Assembly (NCBI GenBank): GCA_035275065.1
Contig: DATENM010000014.1
Location: forward strand, 62,001-126,000
Direction of reading: 5' to 3'
Length of the DNA: 64,000 bases
From: Blastocatellia bacterium
GTDB taxonomy: Bacteria > Acidobacteriota > Blastocatellia > UBA7656
Shown here piece by piece: positions 58,155 to 64,000 of this stretch; within the stretch, counting starts at the first letter, position 1; each line of letters begins with the position of its first letter. Both the position numbers and the translations under genes were made by a program. The notes beneath the pieces are model-generated. The model was given only the letters and a program-made list of their open reading frames with translations, searched no databases and had not been told where the DNA came from.

Positions 58155-60042
58155 GCGGCGCAGCCGCGTATGACAGGCCATAGCCGTATTTGAAGAGCGG
58201 GTCGTAATTCTTGTCGCCCCAGTTGATCGGAATCTGCGCCATCGAGCGCGGCCACGAGCAAGAGAGCTTGCCGGTCGGGTTGTAATCGCCGAACAAGACA
58301 TCGGCCACACCCGCGCCCTCCGTCCCCGGCAGCCATGCCGCGACCAGGGCATCCGCTTTATCGATCACCCGATCAATCATCATCGGGCGGCCCGACAACA
58401 GCACGACGACGACGGGGATGCCGGCCCGTTTCATGGCCTCGACCGCGGCGACGTCTTCGGCCGAAAGCTGCAAGTCTGTGCGGTCGCCGCGCATCTCTGC
58501 GTAAGGCGTTTCGCCGATGACGACGATGCCAACGTCAGCGCCCGCCGCGCCCGAGCCGTCTTTCGAGAAAGTCACCTTTGTCGTCTTTGCCACCGTGTTC
58601 TTGATGGCCTTCAAGATCGTCGTGCCGCCGGTCATCACGTCGCCCGAGCGGCCTTGCCAGTCAATCGTCCAGCCGCCGCACTGATTGCCGATGTCGTCGG
58701 CGCCGCGGCCCGCGACGTGAACGCGCGACAGCGTTTTTGCCACCGGCAGCGTTTTATTGTCGTTCTTCAACAGCACGAGTGATTCGCGCACACACTGGCG
58801 AGCGACGGCGCGGTGCGCGACAGAGCCGAACGACTTTAGCAGGCGGCGATCCGCCAGCGGCGAGCGGCTTTTGTCCATCAAGCCCATCGCGAATTTGACC
58901 CGCAGGATGCGCCGCACGGCGTCATCAATTCTCGTCATCGGCACGCGGCCTTCTTTAACCAGTTCGTGCAGTAGAGTGTAGAACTGCACATACCTGGTCG
59001 GCACCATCACCATGTCCATGCCGGCATTGATCGAGGTTTCGATGTTGCTCTTGAAATCGCCTCCCAGATCGTCAAGCGCGTTGTAGTCGGAGATCAGGAA
59101 GCCTTCAAAGCCCAGCTCGTTCTTGAGAATCTCGGTCAACAGCCGGTGACTGGCCGAGCATTTGACGCCGTTCCAACTGCTGTAAGACGGCATGATGGTG
59201 CCGACGCCGGCTCTGACCGCCGTGACGTAGCCTTGCAGATGAATCGCGCGCAGCTCGGCTTCGCTCAAGCGCGTATCGCCCTGGTCGAGCGGGAAACGCT
59301 CGTCGCGATCTTTCGGGCGGCCCGTCCCAAAGCTCGTGCCGCCGTCGCCGACATAGTGCTTGGCGCAGGCGACGACGCTCAAAGGGCTGCTCAGGTCGCT
59401 GCCCTGAAAGCCGCGCACCGCCGCCGCGCCGAGGGTGCGGGCCAGCTCCGGGGTTTCGCCGAAGCCTTCATAGGTTCGGCCCCAGCGCTCGTCGCGCGGC
59501 ACGGCGACGCAGGGCGCGAAAGCCCAGTTGATGCCGGTGGCGCGGACTTCTTCGGCGGTGACGCGCGCCGCCTGCTCGACGAGCCTGGCGTCGCGCGTGC
59601 AGCCCAGGGCGATGTTGTGCGGGAAGATGGTCGCGCCAAGCACATTGTTGTGGCCATGCACGGCATCTATGCCGAAGAGGATGGGGATGGCGAGGCGCGT
59701 CTTCAAGGCATGCTTCTGGTATTCGTCATACATATCTGTCCACGCCTGCGCGCTGTTGCCGGCCTTCGGGTCCGAATCGCCGCCGCTCAGCAGCGAGCCG
59801 AGAAAATACTTCTGGATGTCGTTGACATCTTTCAGGGCACTCTGCTCGGCCTGAGTCATCTGGCCGAGCTTCTCTTCGAGGGTCATCTGCGCCAGCAGTT
59901 TGTTGACCTGCGGGTCGAACGATGAGAGCGCGCGTCGCGCCGGCGTTTTCTTCACCGGCGCGGCGGTCGAGGCGCTCGACGGCGCGCCGCGAAAGGACAG
60001 ACTGACCAGCACGATCACCAGCGCAATAGCGAGCTTTTTCAT
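58135..60042 (-). CDS. GH3-family beta-glucosidase, secreted
   Basis: A 635-residue exported glycoside hydrolase with signal peptide [18 protein letters not shown] and a strong aaaggagaggtgaa leader. The TIM-barrel domain shows [19 protein letters not shown], the substrate-binding Lys-His pair in [12 protein letters not shown], and the nucleophile Asp in [12 protein letters not shown] (more often SDW). The second alpha/beta domain follows ([52 protein letters not shown]). It releases glucose from beta-glucosides. The C-terminal fibronectin-like domain of many GH3 enzymes is absent. Its extreme C-terminus is repeat-derived. Confidence 0.95.
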   Translation of the reverse strand: MKKLAIALVIVLVSLSFRGAPSSASTAAPVKKTPARRALSSFDPQVNKLLAQMTLEEKLGQMTQAEQSALKDVNDIQKYFLGSLLSGGDSDPKAGNSAQAWTDMYDEYQKHALKTRLAIPILFGIDAVHGHNNVLGATIFPHNIALGCTRDARLVEQAARVTAEEVRATGINWAFAPCVAVPRDERWGRTYEGFGETPELARTLGAAAVRGFQGSDLSSPLSVVACAKHYVGDGGTSFGTGRPKDRDERFPLDQGDTRLSEAELRAIHLQGYVTAVRAGVGTIMPSYSSWNGVKCSASHRLLTEILKNELGFEGFLISDYNALDDLGGDFKSNIETSINAGMDMVMVPTRYVQFYTLLHELVKEGRVPMTRIDDAVRRILRVKFAMGLMDKSRSPLADRRLLKSFGSVAHRAVARQCVRESLVLLKNDNKTLPVAKTLSRVHVAGRGADDIGNQCGGWTIDWQGRSGDVMTGGTTILKAIKNTVAKTTKVTFSKDGSGAAGADVGIVVIGETPYAEMRGDRTDLQLSAEDVAAVEAMKRAGIPVVVVLLSGRPMMIDRVIDKADALVAAWLPGTEGAGVADVLFGDYNPTGKLSCSWPRSMAQIPINWGDKNYDPLFKYGYGLSYAAAPQGKSKK

Positions 60043-60458
60043 TTCACCTCTCCTTTGGAAGTTGCTGGATTATATTTCACAGTTGCGGCCACACAACTGC
60101 TGCGCGGCGGTGATGGATGGCTGATGTGGCTTGCGATCACATACGCGACGTGCGGCGGCAATACTCGCTTATCTGTTTATGCGGTCGGCAGCGATTCGTC
60201 AAGGGCGGCAACCGAATCAAGCAGTTGGTGTGGGGCAACGGGCAGGGCATTCAGTTCTGCAAAATGGGATGAAAGAAAAACACAGAGGCACGGAGGCACA
60301 GAGGCACGGAGAACTCCTCTGTGTCCCTCCGTGCCTCTGTGCCTCTGTGTTTAATCATCTTTTGAATGTCAAGATCTGTGTTTAATTCATCTTTTGAATG
60401 TCGAGAACTAAATGGCCCCTGGTAACGGGGCAGGCGAAAAGCGACGCGGCGGGCCGTG
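60043..60458. other. Intergenic region with hairpin and short direct repeat
   Basis: These 416 bases hold no gene. The first 230 should carry the GH3 promoter. A heptad hairpin lies at 60278-60352. Directly after it a 30-base unit beginning tgtgtttaat and containing catcttttgaatgtc occurs twice in tandem (about 60346-60374 and 60377-60406). Confidence 0.55.
60278..60352. repeat. Heptad hairpin (acagaggc/acggagg type)
   Basis: cacagaggcacggagg heptads on the left arm (60278-60312) pair with ctccgtgcctctgtgcctct on the right (60327-60352). The motif is related in sequence to the hairpin at 19414-19485. Confidence 0.85.
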
Positions 60459-61430
60459 TTAGTCGTCCTGCTCTACAGTGATGATGATTTTCCCTCGGGC
60501 GTGACCTTCATCCAGATACCGCATCGCCTCGGGGACTTCGCTCAGCCGGTAACGCCTGTCGATGACCGGCATGATCTTTCCGGCCCTCAGGAGGTCGCCC
60601 AGAACGGCCAGGTCCTCTGGCTTCCGCCTCGCGACAAACATGCCGAACTTCTGGCTCACGACCCATGACAACAGCAGCGCTTTGAGCGCAACCGTCAGGA
60701 TAACCCGGACTTTGCTGAGGCCCCCGGCGATGACACATTTTCCCCTGGGGTTTAAGACGCGCCTGATTGCTGACAACGAATGGTTACTGATGCAGTCGAA
60801 GATGAGATCGTAGCGCGGCGTGCCTTTCGTGAAGTCCTCGCGGGTGTAATCAATGACCCGATCCGCGCCGATTGATCTCACCATCTCGACATTTCTCGTG
60901 CTGCACACGCCGGTCACTTCGGCGCCGAATGATTTGGCGACCTGCACCGCGAACGTGCCCACGCCGCCCGCCGCGCCGTTAATCAAGACCTGCTGCCCCG
61001 GTTGAAGCTTTCCCTTGTCGCGGAGCCCCTGCAATGCGGTGAGTCCTGCCACCGGCACGGAAGCCGCTTGCTCGAACGTCACATTATCCGGCTTCATCAC
61101 CAGCGCCGTTTCGGCAGCACAACCGTACTCGGCGAAAGCCCCGCGGCAGACGCCGAACACCGGGTCGCCGGGCTTGAAGCGGCTGACTTTAGCGCCAACC
61201 GCTTCCACCTCGCCGGCCACGTCATAGCCGAGGCGTGTGTCCTTTGGCCTGCGCAGCCCGGTCATCAGGCGAGCGAGGTACGGCGAGCCGCGGTAGTGCC
61301 GGTCAACCGGATTGACGGAGGCGGCGCGGACTCTGATCAACACTTCATCATCGCCGGGAGCCGGCTTAGAGACCTCTTCACACTTGAGGACGTCGGGCGA
61401 ACCGTAGCGGTGATAGGCAATGGCTTTCAT
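60459..61430 (-). CDS. Zinc-free medium-chain dehydrogenase/reductase (quinone oxidoreductase-like)
   Basis: A 323-residue NADPH-dependent oxidoreductase of the MDR superfamily. The N-terminal GroES-like domain is MKAIAYHRYGSPDVLKCEE through RLGYDVAGEVEAVG. The nucleotide-binding motif is VLINGAAGGVGTFAVQVAK, followed by GADRVIDYTREDF. Zinc-ligand Cys/His of alcohol dehydrogenases are absent, so it belongs with quinone/enone reductases. The C-terminal GKIMPVIDRRYRLSEVPEAM and GHARGKIIITV complete the family pattern. It begins nine bases after the DinB-like gene ends and is probably in the same operon. Substrate unknown. Confidence 0.93.
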   Translation of the reverse strand: MKAIAYHRYGSPDVLKCEEVSKPAPGDDEVLIRVRAASVNPVDRHYRGSPYLARLMTGLRRPKDTRLGYDVAGEVEAVGAKVSRFKPGDPVFGVCRGAFAEYGCAAETALVMKPDNVTFEQAASVPVAGLTALQGLRDKGKLQPGQQVLINGAAGGVGTFAVQVAKSFGAEVTGVCSTRNVEMVRSIGADRVIDYTREDFTKGTPRYDLIFDCISNHSLSAIRRVLNPRGKCVIAGGLSKVRVILTVALKALLLSWVVSQKFGMFVARRKPEDLAVLGDLLRAGKIMPVIDRRYRLSEVPEAMRYLDEGHARGKIIITVEQDD

Positions 61431-61439
61431 AAAGGCAAA

Positions 61440-62129
61440 TCATTTCCGCGGCTGTGGCATGAACTCCGGGTCGCTGCTCGGCGGCACGATGTTCTTCATC
61501 CGCAGGTAGACGGTGAGGTTGCCGTAGTGCTCGATGGTGTGCGCGTTGTTGGTCGTCAGCATGAATAGCTTGGGCGCATCAAACCCGCGGAACTTCACCA
61601 TCTCCGCACTGCCCGCCGCGTCGGTCATGCCGTCGTAGGCCTTGTCGCAGTAGGCGAAGGCGTCTTTGAGTGCGGCGATCAGATCAGCCTTCGAGGTTTT
61701 CGTCCGCTCGATTCTCAGGGCCAGGGCGGGATTCTTTTCGCCGCGCACGATGGAACAAAACGTGTAATTCGCATCGGCGATGTGGCCAATGAGATGGCCG
61801 AAGCTGCGGACGACCCATGTGGGCTTGAAGTTGTAAGACTCCTCCGGCATTTTCTCGGCTGAGCTGAGGATTGTGGCCTTCAAGAATCCGTAAACTAATT
61901 TGGTGGAGGCGCTCATCGGGTTACCGGGATTGGCGGCGGCGGTGGATTTCTGCGGCTCCTGAGCCAGGGCGGCGCTGGCCGGCAGCAGAAGGCAGAGCAG
62001 AGCTGCCGGCAGAAGGTTTCGCATTGGTCTTGCCAGCCGCTTGGAGGGCCGTGCGATAAAACGGTGAGCAGAATCATGAGGGGTTCCACCCGCACGATCT
62101 TCTTGAGCAACATTGACAGTGTCTTGCAT
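61440..62129 (-). CDS. Exported DinB-fold protein
   Basis: A DinB/YfiT four-helix-bundle protein, which often binds a metal through three His. Candidate ligands are in FGHLIGHIADANY and NNAHTIEHYGNL. The start is uncertain. The ATG at 62129 has an excellent aaaggaaac site but gives a 35-residue polar leader. The ATG at 62024 (MRNLLPAALL) begins a clean signal peptide ending SAALAQ but has a poor site. A mature protein of about 175 residues results either way. The role of exported DinB proteins is not known; thiol transferases are the best studied relatives. It precedes the dehydrogenase gene by nine bases. Confidence 0.85.
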   Translation of the reverse strand: MQDTVNVAQEDRAGGTPHDSAHRFIARPSKRLARPMRNLLPAALLCLLLPASAALAQEPQKSTAAANPGNPMSASTKLVYGFLKATILSSAEKMPEESYNFKPTWVVRSFGHLIGHIADANYTFCSIVRGEKNPALALRIERTKTSKADLIAALKDAFAYCDKAYDGMTDAAGSAEMVKFRGFDAPKLFMLTTNNAHTIEHYGNLTVYLRMKNIVPPSSDPEFMPQPRK

Positions 62130-62233
62130 TTTCGTTTCCTTTCAATGGCGATTAGGCTTCGTCCGTTCTTTGTTCATTTCGTTATTGACGGGCGGCCCGG
62201 CGAGCCACATGGCTTTGGGCTGACGACGCGGCC

Positions 62234-62581
62234 TCATAGCTCCTTCGTCTCGCCCGCGGATGGATCATATCCCCAACGGGCGCGCATGCGCTGGCGGAAT
62301 TGCTCGCGCTCCTCAGGGGTCATCTGCTCGTATTGCTTTTCCACATGACGACGGTAATTCGAGCGCATGGAGCCCTGCCATCCGGACCCGCCGAAGAGAA
62401 TCCGGCACAGCGCCAGGAGCCCGAGCGCTTGCCAGAAGGTGATCTCGCGCAAGCCGAGGAGCGGCGGCATCAGCCAATTCCACAGTTGCATCACCAGCGC
62501 GCCGCCGATGGCAATGAATGCCAGCATCCCTAAGAGCGCCAGCGGCGCTATCCGAATCATTCGCTTCACTCTCGGTTTCAT
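62234..62581 (-). CDS. Small two-helix membrane protein paired with ECF sigma factor
   Basis: A 115-residue membrane protein of no recognised family. The ATG at 62581 has gagggac upstream; an alternative at 62614 would overlap the sigma gene. Two hydrophobic segments (APLALLGMLAFIAIGGALVM; TFWQALGLLALCRILFGG) are followed by a charged amphipathic tail (YEQMTPEEREQFRQRMRARW). Such proteins commonly follow ECF sigma genes in Acidobacteriota and might control the sigma factor or belong to its regulon. It lies ten bases after the sigma gene. It has no zinc-binding anti-sigma motif. Confidence 0.75.
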   Translation of the reverse strand: MKPRVKRMIRIAPLALLGMLAFIAIGGALVMQLWNWLMPPLLGLREITFWQALGLLALCRILFGGSGWQGSMRSNYRRHVEKQYEQMTPEEREQFRQRMRARWGYDPSAGETKEL

Positions 62582-62591
62582 CTTCAGTCCC

Positions 62592-63176
62592 TCAGCCTTT
62601 TGTGAATTCGTCATAGACGCTTTGCAATCGCCGGCGCAGGTGCAGCACCGCATAGCGTTTGCGCGAGAGCAGCGTATTGACGCTGAGGCCGGTCTCGGCG
62701 GCCACCTCCTTGAAGCTGCGTCCTTCCAGCTCGTGCGCGACAAACACCTCGCGTTGCTCTGCGGGCAATTCCTCGACCGCCGCTTCGAGCGCGGCGAGAA
62801 GCAGGCGGCGGGCGTAGAGCGCCTCCGGTCCCGCATCGGGCGACGGCAGCAGGTCGCCTAACTGCATCGCTTCGTCGTCTTCGTCCGCGTATGCGGCATC
62901 GCTCAAGCTCGCCGCCTGCTTCTTGCGGAGAAGGTCCGTGATGCGGTTGCGCGCGACGCGAAACAGCCAGCCGGAGACGTGTTCGATAGGCATCAGCAGG
63001 CGGTTGGCTTCCACCAGCCTGTAGAAGACGTCTTGCAGAACGTCCTCGGCGTCTCGCGGGTCAGGCACACGCCGGCGGATGAAGTTGTGCAGCCGCGACT
63101 GCTCGCGCTCGACCACCTCCGCGATCCGCTGATCTTCTTCTGCCATCGGCCACTGTTCCCTAAGGGCTTCAGCCAT
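62592..63176 (-). CDS. ECF-type RNA polymerase sigma factor
   Basis: A 194-residue sigma-70 family group 4 factor. Region 2 reads RRVPDPRDAEDVLQDVFYRL with GWLFRVARNRITDLLRK (about residues 35-85). Region 4 reads ELPAEQREVFVAHELEGRS and FKEVAAETGLSVNTLLSRK (about 135-175). It directs transcription of a small regulon in response to an envelope or other signal; the anti-sigma factor is not obvious, unless it is the membrane protein encoded next. The start at 63176 has a modest site; an alternative ATG ten codons in is possible. A divergent or upstream kinase gene lies 75 bases away. Confidence 0.95.
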   Translation of the reverse strand: MAEALREQWPMAEEDQRIAEVVEREQSRLHNFIRRRVPDPRDAEDVLQDVFYRLVEANRLLMPIEHVSGWLFRVARNRITDLLRKKQAASLSDAAYADEDDEAMQLGDLLPSPDAGPEALYARRLLLAALEAAVEELPAEQREVFVAHELEGRSFKEVAAETGLSVNTLLSRKRYAVLHLRRRLQSVYDEFTKG

Positions 63177-63251
63177 CTACTCACTGTAGACGCACGGGCG
63201 GGAAAAATATTGTGGGTTGGGTGATTTTTTTTCGAGGCCGGCGCGAGTCAC

Positions 63252-64000
63252 TTAATCAACCGGCGCGATGACGCTAATGCGCGTGCCCGTGCCTTCGCCG
63301 CTATCGATCTGGAGCTTGCCTTTCAACCGCTCGGCGCGCTCGCGCATGCCGATCAAGCCGAAATGCCCGTCGCCCGACAGCCGATCATTCTGGGTGTCGA
63401 AGCCGTGCCCATCGTCGGTGACGCTCAAGGTCACATGCTTGGGCGCAAAGGCCAGCTCGACGCGCAGGTGGCGCGGGTGGGCGTGCTTCAGGGCGTTGGT
63501 CATGGCTTCCTGGCCGATGCGCCAGAGATTGGATTCAACCGTTGCCGGAAGCTGCCGTGGCGTGCCCGTGACCTGAAACTCGGACTGCACCGCGGTGCCC
63601 GAAGTCAGCTTCTTTGCGGCGTCGGCAAGCGCCGTCGCCAGGTCGGTGTTCTCAAGCGCCTGGGCGCGCAAATCCCACACCGAGCGGCGCGCTTCGGCAA
63701 GCGAGTGCGTCACCATCGTCTGTGCCAGATCAAGGTGCTGTTTGGCGCGGTCGGGCGACTGGTCGAGCATCTTGCCGACGGCTTCGAGTTGCAGCGAGAT
63801 GCCGACAAAGCCCTGCGCCAGCGTGTCATGAATGTCGCGCGCCATGCGGTTGCGCTCGGCCAGCACGGCAGCGAACTCTGCGCGCACGCGGCGGATGCGG
63901 CGGCGATAGATCGCCCAGGCAATCGCCCCGGCCAGCGCCAGCAGCGCCACATAGAACCAGACGGTTTGATAGAAGCGCGGCCTCAGATAAAACGACACCA
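63252..64000 (-). CDS. Sensor histidine kinase, C-terminal part (window edge)
   Basis: The frame is open to the window end. The visible 249 residues begin with the end of a Y_Y_Y-like domain (LRPRFYQTVWFY). A membrane helix follows (VALLALAGAIAWAIY), then HisKA_3 with phospho-His in RNRMARDIHDTLAQGF, and HATPase_c with NLWRIGQEAMTNALKHA, DDGHGFD and GLIGMRERAERL. The part lost beyond the edge is probably a periplasmic propeller, as in the kinase at 4349-7369. It is on the same strand as, and 75 bases upstream of, the ECF sigma gene. A NarL-type partner regulator is not in the window. Confidence 0.93.
   Translation of the reverse strand, partial: VSFYLRPRFYQTVWFYVALLALAGAIAWAIYRRRIRRVRAEFAAVLAERNRMARDIHDTLAQGFVGISLQLEAVGKMLDQSPDRAKQHLDLAQTMVTHSLAEARRSVWDLRAQALENTDLATALADAAKKLTSGTAVQSEFQVTGTPRQLPATVESNLWRIGQEAMTNALKHAHPRHLRVELAFAPKHVTLSVTDDGHGFDTQNDRLSGDGHFGLIGMRERAERLKGKLQIDSGEGTGTRISVIAPVD

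Noticed and set aside
61913..62113. An alternative-frame 66-codon reading frame starting MLLKKIVRVEPLMILL over the DinB leader
   Set aside because: It soon becomes proline/arginine-rich antisense-like sequence in the wrong frame of the DinB gene; the hydrophobic start is suggestive but unsupported.

Overview
The window is GC-rich (about 60-63% by eye) and gene-dense, with few signs of recent mobile DNA. An OpcA-type partner next to glucose-6-phosphate dehydrogenase, a TonB-dependent receptor with an N-terminal carboxypeptidase-like domain, a 'two-component propeller' histidine kinase, many secreted S9/GH enzymes and frequent repetitive hairpins between genes together suggest an aerobic or facultative soil bacterium of the Acidobacteriota, perhaps Blastocatellia. 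This placement is inference; there is no rRNA in the window. I saw no tRNA, rRNA, CRISPR array, phage or complete insertion sequence.

Layout. 1-2653: glucose entry and oxidative pentose phosphate genes (3' end of zwf, opcA, glk). 2878-4275: MscS channel with a cyclic-nucleotide-binding domain. 4349-8606: propeller histidine kinase and two response regulators. 8737-10908: an AT-richer gene for a large pore-forming-toxin-like protein of unknown function. 11079-28713 (all minus strand): an 18-kb electron-transfer locus. It holds an FHA-GAF-adenylate cyclase, a cAMP phosphodiesterase-like enzyme, an FHA/heptaheme/ferredoxin/flavin-reductase fusion, a double cNMP-binding/4x[4Fe-4S]/cytochrome b fusion, nona-, octa- and tetraheme cytochromes, a decaheme LVIVD-propeller cytochrome and a tetraheme-outer-membrane-porin fusion. 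There are 42 covalent-heme sites in all, of which 41 are CXXCH and one is CX4CH. 29306-38426: a GlcG/HbpS-type secreted protein, a LytS-type kinase, an AhpD-like gene whose in-frame UGA looks like selenocysteine, a permease remnant, a TonB receptor, a small secreted protein and an orphan LuxR-type regulator. 38566-46894: secreted carbohydrate and peptide metabolism (esterase, GMC oxidoreductase, GH78, DPP-IV). 46896-49121: a SLOG-SLATT(DUF4231)-IPT protein, a family linked to conflict and nucleotide sensing. 49348-57400: a stress/dormancy-like set (Acg nitroreductase, Hsp20, hybrid kinase, PNPOx, universal stress protein, NtrC regulator). 57568-64000: TM2 protein, GH3, alcohol dehydrogenase-like, DinB, an ECF sigma factor with a membrane partner, and a truncated histidine kinase.

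How the genes may work together. The 11-29 kb locus reads as a continuous path from cytoplasmic NAD(P)H and the quinone pool, through two inner-membrane fusion proteins and periplasmic multihaem wires, to an outer-membrane porin with its own haem domain. Cyclic AMP appears to be made, destroyed and sensed by products of the same locus. I regard this as the main candidate for an undescribed system. The second is the AhpD-like selenoprotein candidate with a well-placed SECIS-like hairpin. The third is the SLOG-SLATT-IPT protein.

Repeats. Intergenic hairpins whose arms are tandem heptads, each with a different heptad sequence, recur at gene 3' ends and in places supply stop codons. A separate dispersed palindromic repeat built on gcgcaatctgttagattgcgc also sits beside gene ends.
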